Below, piece by piece: positions 1-11,300 of a stretch of 64,000 nt of DNA. Below the pieces are notes generated by a model that searched no databases, was not told the origin of the DNA, and was given only the letters and a program-made list of their open reading frames with translations. The stretch is from assembly GCA_035235625.1 (NCBI GenBank), contig CP141148.1, forward strand, positions 19,841,057 through 19,905,056, read 5' to 3'. A program made the translations under genes and the position numbers. This DNA comes from Saururus chinensis. Its lineage: Eukaryota > Streptophyta > Magnoliopsida > Piperales > Saururaceae. Position 1 is the stretch's first letter, and each line of letters begins with the position of its first letter.

Positions 1-534
1 TATGGTCAGTTGGAATTGACTAATTTGCCAAAGGAAGAATGGCTTTTATGTACCATTCCACGCATATTTAACAAGAACCAAATTAAACCAGAAAAAAAAG
101 GAAATTAGAAATTAGATATAAATATGGCTGCCTCTTTGAAAATGGTGAATCACATGGTGTTGTTTTTAGTAAGTGTTATCAGAAATGCTTAAAGCATAAC
201 TGTTAATTGATAGCCAAATATAATATTTATTGAAGAAAAGTCAGATTTTTTTGAAAGAAAGGACCGTGAAGTTTAATTTTCCCTTCTATGTCGAGTTTTC
301 TTTAGTTTGTGTCACTTATTTGTTGTTTCTTGGTTTTTAGTGTTAATATGGAAGAGTAACATTGCTTGTATGTAAATAGGCAATTGTTTAAAGGTCTTTC
401 ACATGTATTTGAATAACACATAGTGCTCTGGGTGAAGAAGGTCTTGCTATACAGCGTGCTGGTGAACTGAATATCTGTTTTAAAGTATGTATTTCACTCA
501 ACTACTTAAAAATGGCGTAGTTTTGTTACATTAG
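1..534 (+). other. Upstream intron sequence of the YKT6-like gene
   Basis: No exon encoding the N-terminal longin domain of YKT6 could be found here. The stretch is AT-rich and ends in a splice acceptor (AG at 533-534) directly before the first visible exon. The missing ~97 N-terminal residues should therefore lie left of the window. Confidence 0.6.
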
Positions 535-3500
535 GTTCTAGATGAATACCAGAAGAATTTTGGGGAATCTTGGAGGACAGCAACAACAGATGCCACTCAA
601 TCATGGCCATATTTGAATGAAGCTCTAACCAAATTTCAGGTATGTATGCAATCTTTTATACTCCCTCTGACCCATATTAACAGCTCCATTTGGTTTTTCA
701 AAAGGAACTAAAATTAGTTCATTTTGAAAAGCCAAATGGAGCTATTAATATGGGATGGAGGGAGTATGACTTTGAAAGATAGTTGTTTTTCCAAGAAAAG
801 CTAATTAGATTATCTCATTTTGGGTTTGCCTTCAGGATCCTGCAGAGGCTGACAAGTTGCTAAGAATTCAGAGGGATTTGGATGAAACAAAAATTATACT
901 TGTGAGTCCGTGGGCTTTATTGTCTTTCCTATTATTCTTATTCTCGTTATGTTTTTCTTTGTGCTATTACTGACTGATAGTTGTAACTTTGTTGTTGATG
1001 CCTTGTAATTGTGAAACTATGACAATTAATTTAATATGTTCACATATTAAAATAACTTCTGGGGTATGTGCTTTGATTATATTTCTTGATATTTCTTCTC
1101 GGGCATTTAGTATCTTTCTTTATCCTAGCTGGGAACAACAAAGCATTCAACAATGCAGAAACACTTATGTTCTGGCTAAAATAATTATGTCATTTTTATT
1201 AAAAGAATACAGGGTTTGTATGATAATTTCAATCTCCCATTTGTTTTTCTGTTTGGTTAACCTATTGCACTTGGGTGGTGCATATGTGGGCGGCTATGCC
1301 TGAAGGCATGATAAATATTCTAGGTAATGTCAACTTCAGTAGTTGGAAATTTATAGCTGAGTCTGTCATCAACCAAAGTATGGAGAAATTGGCATGGAGT
1401 CTCCACTCTTCTCCTATTGCTGTGAGTTTTAGGAGCCATAGTTGTGTGCTTGTCAGTGGGCCGTGACTCTGATTGATGCAACTGTACGGCATCAAGGCTG
1501 TAGTCCACGGGCAGCTACGACAAAAAGAGGCATGTGATTTTTGGAGAAGGTAGGAGAAGAGAGGGGAAGCAATGATGGATAGGAGGAAAAATATAAGGAA
1601 GGAGGGATGTGAGGGACAGAAGCAGAGGGAAGAGACATAGAGCATAGGAGGCTAGTTTTTTCAATATTTGAAAATGAAAAGTACAAATTTTCAAATAGAC
1701 ATAAGCAGGCCTTAATCCTTCAGCAAACTATAATCTCCACACTATGAATATTGCAAAACTTTTTACTTGCTAGAAAACATTTTCTACTCCCTATTTCCTA
1801 ATTCCTATAATATAAAATCTTTGTTATAAGAAATTGAAGCAAAAGAAGAGGACATATATTTTGAATGTGTTCTGTTCCCAAAATTACTTATTGGTTGATG
1901 GTGGTTCTATTTTACTGGTACTAAGGTTTTCCTTCAAATTGTTGGATGCAGCATAAGACCATTGATAGTGTTCTTGCACGAGGTGAGAAGCTTGACAGCT
2001 TAGTTGAGAAAAGTTCTGATCTGAGTGCTGCTTCTCAGGTAATTTGCTGCATAATCTTCTGTTTTATAGGCACCGATATATCTGAAGTAGTACTTGTTCT
2101 GAGCAACTGTCTCCTTTATTTATTTGCTTAACATTATTGACAAACTTTAGAAATATGTTGATTTGTGAGTCTTAAATAGTATACTCATATAGTATAATGA
2201 TCTAACAAATGATTATAAGGTCTCTTGTGCTAATTGATATTTTGCACAACAGAAAATTTTGAGAGACGAACACTTGTTTTAATTAGATTATGCAAATTTG
2301 CACAGTTTTTAGTTGATAATTTAAGTGGTTGGGAAAGCTATAAGGAATTTGAACAACAGACCTTTCAGTGATATGTCAAGCAGTAACAGCGACACTACAT
2401 AGTTTTAATGTTCATAAAATTTTCTTGTGCCAGTCAAACAGTAGATTGCATTGCTCATGATTGCCTCGATGCTGCTAGTTGGTGCCTTAAAACTTAATTT
2501 CACCTTGATTAAAACTTTTATTACTCCTTTAGATATTGATGGGGGAGACATCACTCCAAAAAGTTAGATTTTATCATTTACGTTTTTATGTATTTCATTT
2601 AATTTCTTTTGAGCTATTTCCTTGTTCAAGTAGATTCCTCTTTTAGTTAAGATTTATGTTTGGTAGGAGAGTTATTTGAGGAAGATTGAAATTTCTTTGA
2701 TCATTTCCCTATTTACGTGGATTGCTATTACAGTATGATTTTCGTTCCTTGTTAGAGACAATGTAAAACCTATTTTAAGGCTAGAAATTTCTGAAAGCAT
2801 GGATGATTGAGTTTACCTTTGAGGATTGAAATTTTCTGCAGCAAGTGTAAAAATCTCCTTCAGCAGAGAATTATAATCCTCAAAGGTAAACTGAATCATC
2901 TATTTTTCATTGAAGTTTCTGGCCTTCAGATATGTTTTGCATTGTCTCTGACAATGAATGAAAACCATACTTGATGTAAACATGGAAATATTCCGCATAG
3001 TCAATCTTTCTCAAATAATTCTCGTACTAAACATAATATCAACTAAAACATGAATCGACCTAAACAAGGAAATAGTTCAAATGGAATTAAATGAAATTCA
3101 TAAATAATAGGATAATAAAAATCTAATCTTTTGCAGTGATGTCCCGCATCAGATATGGTATCAATATGGGAGCCTTTTTACATTTTTTTGATTGGTGAGA
3201 AGGCAATTAAGCTTACCCTACCTTATTTAATTGTGTCAGAGACAGCAGTAGACATGTTAATCATTGTCCTTGTTTGTTCTCTGCATAAGTATAGTAACTA
3301 TCCATTTAAGTTTGTCCTTTTTTGTAATGTTAGCACTCTCTGTTACATATGTCAAGTGCAATTCCAACTTTCAGTTGAACCATGTTTCTTTTGTTCTCTA
3401 ATCAAACATCTATTTGTTAAGGCCCTTTCCCATTTATCAGGCGTCCTTGCGTCCTAATTGGAGTTGGATTTGCTTGACTAGTTAATTCTATTTATATTAG

Positions 3501-4375
3501 AACTTGTGTTTCCTAGTTCAGTTAGAATCTACTTATATTAGGCTATTTCCGGCCATTATTTAAGTTATTCCTTGTTAGATTAGAATTTACTTGAACAGTA
3601 CGTGAACAGTATTTTGCGAAAGCAGAACTTGAGTTTCTCTTTGTCTCTCCTCTTCATCTGATTATTCCCCCCTTTTTCAGCATTACTTCCCTTCTTTCAT
3701 CCATTGTTCTTTGACATATTTCATTGTAGTTCCTTAGTATTTCTAAGGGGTAACGACACTATAGCGATGCACCTGCCATTCTGTGCTACATCTGTTTTCC
3801 CTTTCCAGCTTCTGTCAGTCCTGCTTTTAGAGATTTGTTTTTCGTAGGGTTGTTTTATTATGTTAATTCGACCAAGGAGCAAATGATAATTGATTGAGAT
3901 GTTTGATATTCTTTTGTTTTTTCTACTTGGATCTTTTATGAGAATTTGTCATTTTAATACGATTAAGGGGCAAATGGTGATTGATTGAGATGTATGATTC
4001 TTTTGTTTTTTCTACTTGGATTTTTTAAGAGAATTTGTCAAGGTAGTGTTCGAGTACCAACTTGATATCCATGGTCATTGTTAAAATTATGTATGCTGTG
4101 ATTGGCTTTGAACTCATCGTTGTGCATATCAAGTATTGTAGATGAAAGATCTGAAAATATTCTGAACTGGATATTTTAGCTTTGATATGTTTCCTAAATT
4201 CCGAGAACATATCAACCTGATATATCTTGGGCAAACAAAATGAGGTTAATTGTACATTGTATAGCATAAAGGATATTGTATAACTGCTTACATTTTTTAT
4301 TATCATCTCGTATTTTTGTTACAGATGTTTTACAAACAAGCAAAGAAAACGAACCAGTGCTGTACCATATTGTAG
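535..4375 (+). CDS. YKT6: YKT6-like R-SNARE (longin family), C-terminal half, four exons
   Basis: YKT6 is a prenylated R-SNARE that acts in membrane fusion in the ER-Golgi, vacuole and endosome pathways. Exons read from the sequence are 535-639, 836-901, 1952-2038 and 4325-4375. All four are bounded by AG/GT sites and all junctions are in phase 0. They encode 35, 22, 29 and 16 residues, then TAG at 4373-4375. Exon 1 (VLDEYQKNFGESW...) is the end of the longin domain. Exons 2 and 3 form the SNARE helix (DPAEADKLL, HKTIDSVLARGEKLD) with the R of the zero layer in the VLARGEKL segment. The last exon ends CCTIL, the double-cysteine lipidation motif usual for plant YKT6. About 102 of the usual ~199 residues are present and no disabling change is seen. 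Intron 3 is 2.3 kb and enlarged by transposons. The family call is secure; the paralogue (YKT61 or YKT62) cannot be told. Confidence 0.95.
661..764. mobile_element. Stowaway-like MITE in a YKT6 intron
   Basis: A 104-bp element with terminal inverted repeats: CTCCCTCTGACCCATATTAA at the left and the complement ending GGGATGGAGGGAG at the right. The interior folds back too (AGCTCCATTTGG against CCAAATGGAGCT). It is flanked by TA dinucleotides at 659-660 and 765-766, the target duplication of Tc1/mariner-class Stowaway elements. It lies inside the 640-835 intron and leaves both splice sites intact. Confidence 0.93.
2532..3156. mobile_element. Foldback (almost wholly palindromic) MITE in YKT6 intron 3
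   Basis: The left half (from GATATTGATGGGGGAGACAT) matches the reverse complement of the right half almost end to end. Examples: TTTACCTTTGAGGATT near 2811-2827 against AATCCTCAAAGGTAAA near 2875-2890, and GACATCACT near 2547 against AGTGATGTC near 3136-3144. The arms are about 300 bp and the loop only ~40 bp. It encodes no protein. The superfamily is not clear because the target duplication could not be fixed. Its own transcript would form a long hairpin. Confidence 0.85.
3863..4040. repeat. Two-copy tandem duplication (~90 bp unit) in YKT6 intron 3
   Basis: Two adjacent diverged copies share AAATG(A/G)T(A/G)ATTGATTGAGAT, then CTTTTGTTTTTTCTACTTGGAT and AGAGAATTTGTCA-like ends. The duplication lies upstream of the last splice acceptor and has no obvious effect on the gene. 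Confidence 0.8.
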
Positions 4376-7300
4376 ACAACGTCATGGAAAATTGCATCAG
4401 TGTAAACAAATGTGAAAATATTCTTATGATTTCCTGTTTTAAAGGAATTGTGGTCTTGTTGTGTGGCTTTGGCTAGAATCTGTATTGATCCTTTCTTGTT
4501 GATTCCGCTCTTACTATTAAATCACAGAGTATTAATTGATAGTGCTGTTGAAATCAGTCATTCAATTATGTATCACAATTTACATAATTGATAGAGTATT
4601 ATGTATTATTCCAGTTCCAAGTCGTATATGGTGACATTTAAGTTACCAATTTGGGCAGTGTCACATTCTATGTACCCTGGGTTTTCCAGTTTAATGATAG
4701 CATATTGCTTACTTCTTGTGCATTATAAGAGCCTATTTCAGCGTTAACATTTACAGTCTAATAAGAATATCCTAGCGTCGGAAAAGTTACCAGAACACTG
4801 GATTTCAACAAATTTTGGGCCTTTGAGCAAGGTGATTGCCTAACTTTTATTCTGTCAATTTGTAAGAGAATAGCACCTGATGCAATAGACAGGCAGTCAA
4901 CGGAGAAAACGTCAGGAAGCTGGTAAGCACCTTGCTTAACTTAATGTTAGTGTCGTCTGGATATGGAGAGAAGCATAGGGTAACTGCTAAACCGAACAAT
5001 CATGTTTTTTGCTTGAACCATTTTGTTCAAGCCCAATCACTTGCCACAATTGTGTCGTAGTCCGTCCCTTGTCATCACACATGGTGCATGCTGCAAATGA
5101 GGTGCTTATGCATGAGCCAGCGTGGAATAGTAGTTTCCCTACTTTCTTTCTTTCTTTTTTATTTTATTCTCAGTTACCCTACAGTCATACCGAGGATGTA
5201 CATTAGTGTGCGTCTCATCTTTATTTTCTTGTCTAGTGTATTAAATTATGGTTTAGAGAAATATGCTCACTAAACTCATTTTCTAATGGCTGTTTCTTTT
5301 GAAATATTAACAAGAAGTTGGCAGTTCAATAAGCCCTTTACTTCCAAGTTAAAATTTTATTTTTTATTTTTTAGTTTGTCATCAATATTAATAAAATGGT
5401 AATATTATGTATGAAAATTCTCATTTTAGTAAGAGATGAAAAATAAACCTAAAATGAGCCAAAGGGTTTAAATTAAGTACAATATGGGTCATAGGTGTCA
5501 TTGGGAAAAAATGGTTTAGGTTAGTGGTCATCCACTTTAGACCACATGTGCGAAAATGAGGCGGTGGTTTCCCATTTCATCTCGCAGAAGTATTATTTAG
5601 CACGGAAAACACTTCAATGTCCCATTACAGTAAAATGGACGCACCAGTTTTTTCCATTGTAGTGGAACAAACACCAAACTTTTCCTCCATCGCACCTGGT
5701 TGAAGCTCTTCAACAATCTCTCCCTCACTAAGCAGTGCCAAGGATGATATTTGCATGTAGCCTACTACTATATGTGCAATTCTTCCGTACATCAGGCCAC
5801 CAAAACTACCATTGCAGTTTTGAAGGAGCAATTATGACAATCAAAAGTGAATAAGAGACGTTTATAGTTGAATAGCTCTACTTGCCATAAAAAAAAGTCT
5901 AAAATAGATCAAGTTTGTTAAACTTTTTCAAATTTGTAAACTTTTTAAATTTGTAAATTGTAAGTTTGTTAGTGAAAATGCATTCGTGTTTGGTTGTTTG
6001 AAGGGTACCCAATGCAATGTATATTTTAGGTTTCATGAAGTTGAGGAGCATTAATGATATGTTTTTCTATTAGGGTGTTTGTGGTATGCATATTTGTACA
6101 ATTATGTATGTTTTAGTTAAAGTGGTATGAGATGCAAGAGGTGTGTAGTTGCGATGGAAATGCAATGCCTTTTAGATATATTACAATATGATGTTGTATG
6201 TGTAGTTGCGATGGGAAAATTGCAATGCACGTATGGGTTAGCATCGCAATGTCATTGTAATGATCTTCACAATGATATGTGGTTGTATTGCTATGAGTAT
6301 CACAATTACATTGCAATGAGCATCACTATGATAGGTGTTGGCATTGTAATGGGCGTCGCAATTGGCATCACAATGTGATTGCAACTTAATTACATATACA
6401 TAACATACAAATGTCAATGCATCACAACATATATAATTATTTATTTATAATGAAATGATTGGAGCTAAATTTGTGCATTTTGGGCCGATTGGTAAAGCAG
6501 GTAGTAGATGCACTATATCCAAACTCAAAGACTTGATACATTCTTAATGGGAAATGTAAAGGAAAATTTTAAGAAGATAATGTTTAAATTTCTAATAGAA
6601 ATTCTAGAAACAATGATGTGCCACCAATTAATTGCAAGCATGCTGTCAGTCGGTTAGTTTGGCCTTCTAATGCCAGTAGATGTAACTCTAATCTTAGGAT
6701 TCCCACAAGTAACTAAAAGAGAGGAAAATATCTGCAAATCTAGAAATAGCAAGTTCAAGGCCAATATGTTTTCAAAAGTGCAAGTTGTCCACGATGTAGA
6801 TATTTGCATGTAGCCCACTACTATGTGTGCTTACGATCTTCCTCTTACCCATGGAAAAGGGGTGTTATTGATAGGGGTATTGTTGATAATAAGTTCAGGG
6901 TGATGATGGATGACCCAAAACTTACAACTTTTAATAATGTATACATCAAAGTTATTGTCATACACACTAGTTTGATTGCTTTCAACTTGTGAGTAAGTTA
7001 TTGTCATATATACTAGCTTGTGTTTGCAATGTCCTCTGTCATGACTCCTCTATCATCAATAGCTTGCAACATTCTCCAAATCGGCTAAATACATCAAACC
7101 GCTTCATTAACCCCATATCATTTGCCACAACAACTTCCTCATCTAAGTCAAGATATATTTATTTTAAGTTGAGATCCTCACAGAAAATTTTGAAAGATTT
7201 TGCTAACTGTTGCACAAATGAATTGATAGAATCTTACTTTTTGACATAATATAAATATTGACACCTACTATCTTTAGTTTGTCATTGGGGTTGCGTTCAA

Positions 7301-8303
7301 TAGTCCCCCCATAACACGTCAATACTCTTATCTTTGATGGTGAACTCTACATGTGGATACAACAATGTTGCTTATGAACCATAAATTTCTTTTCAAATCA
7401 ACTACGAAAATAATTTGCATTACATTCCCCTATGTTGTGAATATACTTATGATGCAACATCTCCTATACCGTGAAGGGATTTGTGATACAACACATTATG
7501 TTGTAAAGGGTTTGTAGTGTAAGACACTATTATTGCAAAGGCAATTGCAAACTACTTACGATTTGTCATAGGGCAGCGAAGTGTACTACCCGTGACACGT
7601 ACTAGGGAGTCACATAGCATGAGAGTGTTGCATGCGTTGCGAGAACTGCACATAGTGTCGCACACCCTATATAAAGGCGTTGAGGGGAAGACCTGCAATG
7701 TTGTGCAACACGTGTGTGCAACATTGCATAGAATGCACACAACAATGCACATACATAGTTGGCCATATTAGGATACTTGGTCAGCTAGCATATATTTAGA
7801 TTGTTAAGATGTCCCTTTCCCCCTAAATAATGTTGGAGTCTTGTAGAATGTTTTGGGGCCGTTTAGAAAACTTTGGAGGTACCTTTCCCGTACAACCACT
7901 TTAGCTACCACTCGAGCAAAATGCAAAAAATCTTTTTTATACTATATAGGGGGGACTTTGTGAGTAGAAATGTATGAGTTGTTGGTATAATACCTAGCCT
8001 TACAACCGGCTATCACATATGACAAAGAAGGCTTATTGGGTTGCTAGACATCATGCCAGAAGCTTTGTCCACTGGGGGATGGGTCTCTCCAACCCATAGG
8101 TTGGCCATCTGACCTTTATAGTCTTGTTGGAAAAAATGACCTTTGCGTGCACTTGGCTGAGATGAAATGTTTCAATGCCCGAGTTGCCTAAGTTGGATAT
8201 ATGCATCACAATTTAGTGTTCTCCTCTGACTAACTTGCTTGGGGAATGTCACGATACATCCATATGTCTACCTTGAGACGGGTTTGTTGCTTGGCTTTGC
8301 AGG
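4376..8303. other. Intergenic DNA downstream of YKT6; no gene recognised
   Basis: The first part should hold the 3' UTR of the YKT6-like gene; no poly(A) signal can be assigned with confidence. The remainder is AT-rich with only short, unconvincing reading frames. Two patches, near 5745-5775 and 6790-6825, share a ~30-bp motif (GATATTTGCATGTAGCC followed by ACTACTAT). A GCAATG-rich low-complexity block lies at 6121-6400. Confidence 0.6.
6121..6400. repeat. GCAATG/CATTGC-rich low-complexity block
   Basis: Short words such as GCAATG, TTGCGATGG and CATCACAATG recur on both strands across ~280 bp without a fixed period. Short overlapping frames on both strands here are products of this composition and are not treated as genes. 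Confidence 0.6.
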
Positions 8304-8980
8304 CTAAATGTCACGCCCCGGCGATGCCTGACCCGAGCCGAAACCCGGTCCAAGGGCCGGTCAAGTGCACGAGGGTGACGAAGGAAAAGTTGAGAAATGA
8401 TTTAGTGGAAGACTTAACCCTAACTACGGGCGATTAACAAAATTACAGAGTACGCACAATCCTTTGAGCAAGAGTAAATAAAAGGAAAAAAAGAGAGTTG
8501 CTTATCACAAAGTAAACAACTAATCTCAAACCCACATGCTTAGTTAACTAAAACCCACACTGGCTCAAAATAAGTCTTAAGCAAACATAACTGTAATATG
8601 TGACATAAATCCAAAACAAAGAACCCTACACACAAAGGTTCTAAACATAAAGCATAAAACCAAAGAAGGTAAGTCACACAACGATCTCCATGGTCACATC
8701 CAAGCCATCTCCGACCTTTCCTCAAAGAGGAGATCCTGTCCGTCTGCGTGTCACACCACGCAGCCCCAAAACAAAACTCAAGAAAGAGGGGTGAGTTTAA
8801 ATAAACTCAGCAATGGTTTTTAATATCACTATCAACATCAAAAATACGATAGCATAACAATATACTCATTCATATCAAAGATTGGCAAGGTGCACCATTT
8901 TCTAATTTCATATACACATCACCTAAAACTGCATTATAGTGCATAATCCACATCATGTCATTCTCATCATAACACCCTAC

Positions 8981-9378
8981 ATGAAATGTATCTCTAGCAT
9001 ACATATTCCATCATGCATCATCTCATCATCAACCTGCATGAATATATCTCTAATATACATATTCCCACATACATCACATCATAATCAACCTATATGAATG
9101 TATCTCTAACATACATATTCCCTCATGCATCACATTATAACATCCTGCATAAAATGTATCTCTAGCATACATATTCCCTCATGCATCATATCATAATCAA
9201 CTTACATGAATGTATCTCTAACATACATATTCTCTCATGCATCACATCATAACATCCTACATGAAATGTATCTCTAGCATACATATTTCCTCATACATCA
9301 TATCATAATCAACCTGCATGAAATGTATCTCTAACGTACATATCCAATCGTGCATCACATTCTCATTCATCATGCATG
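8981..9378. repeat. ~58-bp minisatellite inside LTR copy A (about 7 units)
   Basis: Each unit contains TGTATCTCTA(A/G)CATACATATTCC, then a CATGCATCA-type segment and AATCAACCTGCATGAA or AACATCCTACATGAA. Adjacent units differ by several substitutions, so the array is old. Related arrays are found in other copies of this LTR. Confidence 0.88.
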
Positions 9379-9451
9379 TATAAGTGTCACACACACACAC
9401 ACACTAGTCTAACATGCAAGTCCATACACATAGAGAATAAACTTGCTCTTC

Positions 9452-9668
9452 AAGGTCAAAGCCTTTGAGTAACCCCTGCTTATCAAGACACGAAGTCTCA
9501 AGCAACTCCTGCTCCTCAAGGCCAACGCCCTCGAGTAACTCCTGCTTATCAAGACACGAAGTCTCAAGCAACTCCTGCTCCTCAAGGCCAACGCCCTCGA
9601 GCAACTCCTGCTTATCAAGACACGAAGTCTCAAGCAACTCCTGCTTATCAAAACCAAAGTCTCAAGCA
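9452..9668. repeat. 66-bp minisatellite (~3 units) inside LTR copy A
   Basis: The 66-bp unit is built from two ~33-bp halves: a CTCCTCAAGGCCAACGCCCT half and a CTTATCAAGACACGAAGTCT half, each followed by CAAGCAACTCCTG or GAGTAACTCCTG. The units are nearly identical, so this expansion is younger than the 58-bp array. All frames stay open on both strands because the unit is divisible by three; the predicted repeat peptides are not considered real proteins. Confidence 0.92.
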
Positions 9669-11293
9669 ACAATACCTGGTAAGCCGGTGCACTCGGACAA
9701 ACCAGCTGGATTCTCAGGGTCCAGCTAATCATAAATAATCTCAATCCGCAAGACAAGTACACAACTCATCCCTACCTAACTCCATTTAACTAGACTCAAC
9801 CCGGAGAGTGCACTCGTTCCACACAGGAACTCAAATCAAAACATGCCCCTTCGAACCAATCAACTTACGATTAATCCACAACCGATCAATCTGGCACACA
9901 ATTTCACCACATTGCATCCAATCGGTCAAATTCGATTAATCCTCGATGAAGCCTCAATTGGAAATCCATTTTCATGATGCATGCAGCATGGTACATACAT
10001 GGGCAAAGCATACATGAATCCTAATCCATCATAAGTGCTCTCATCAGCCCCTAATGTATCATTCATAATCACAATATCAAGCTTCAGCATTACTATTTAA
10101 CCCTCACAGGTGTGTGTAACTAGTAGAAGCATTTCACACAATGCATGCCAACATGCTTGAAATTAAACCCACTACCACACTATACATGTGAATTACCATC
10201 TAAACATGAATTCTAGCGGAAATTATAGGAGAAGAAATGTTAAAATCATAACTCAAATTAAAACTCAACCACAAAGGTTAAACACATATAAGATCATTCA
10301 TGTCCTCCTTGAGTCATGGCATTCACCAACATCCACATATCAACTAACTACATTCTATTATGACAAATCAGTCCATTAATAGATTGTAGCTCTATTGAAA
10401 ATATGCTAAACCAAAGGGAATCAACCATTCATAATTTTAAGATAACAATTCCAACATCATGCCACAAAACATAAGTCATTCCACAAATCTCTAAGCATAT
10501 ATCTAAACTCCATAACCTCCATAGCATGCCTTTCTAGTAGCATAATATAGCTTAAAACACTCCACATTCATATGAAATTAGTAAGCTAAAGTGGAATCAT
10601 CAAAATAAACATCATGCATTAAAACACCAATCTGCTGTGTAGCCGTTCGAACGCCCTTCAGGCCGTTCGAACGGTTAAACGCAAAAATTTGAAATTCACA
10701 GTTTGGCCATTCGAATGCCTAGCAGGCCATTCGATAGGCTGAACTGGAAAACTGTCATTCCGACAGTGTTGACGTTCGGCCGTTCGAACGCCAACAAGGC
10801 AGAACTGGTCATCTTCTTCCTTTCTCAAATCCAAACCAAAATACCATTGATAACACTTCAAATCAACATCTAACACCCTAATTGTAAGGACCTTCATCTC
10901 TAAACCGGTTTTGGTTTTATTTAATTATTGGTTATCGTGAGATTTACGCGTTTTCTGATCTAGTCGATGATTTCGTGAATAAATAGTTTTTAAGATGGTT
11001 TTAACCAAAATCAACTTTAAGATTAGTGGTTTTAAGTGATTTTAAATCAAATATGATTTTTTGGAATTTTTACTACTTTTCCAAAAATTAGGATTTTGGT
11101 GGGACCCTGTGGGCCCCACCGTCGAAAATTTTACTTTTGTGTCAAATGAACCTAGACATTTACCTAAGGTTATACAAAAAAATTTAGAATTTTATTAGGC
11201 TTAATTAGAGCTTAAATTTACAAAACATCCATTTTTAGCCTACTTTTCCTATTTACACCCAAAACCTTACTTATGCATACCCCAATCCTTACT

Positions 11294-11300
11294 ATAAAAG
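11294..11300 (+). promoter_or_regulatory. LTR core promoter (TATA box) of copy B
   Basis: TATAAAA lies in the block CTTACTATAAAAGGGCA, about 410 bp into the LTR. The block is conserved in copies B (here), D (16845) and, on the minus strand, A (14861-14868) and C (41791-41798). Conservation and spacing fit the U3/R boundary of the LTR. Activity is inferred. Confidence 0.7.

Noticed and set aside
989..1686. Short frames on both strands within the YKT6 intron at 902-1951
   Set aside because: They lie between two well-supported exons, have no recognisable motif and overlap each other.
6113..6378. Frames of 67 and 83 codons on opposite strands
   Set aside because: They come from GCAATG/CATTGC low-complexity sequence.
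9404..9762. Overlapping open frames on both strands encoding Leu/Ser/Cys repeat peptides
   Set aside because: They are produced by a 66-bp tandem repeat, which keeps all frames open; no family, start context or conservation supports a protein.
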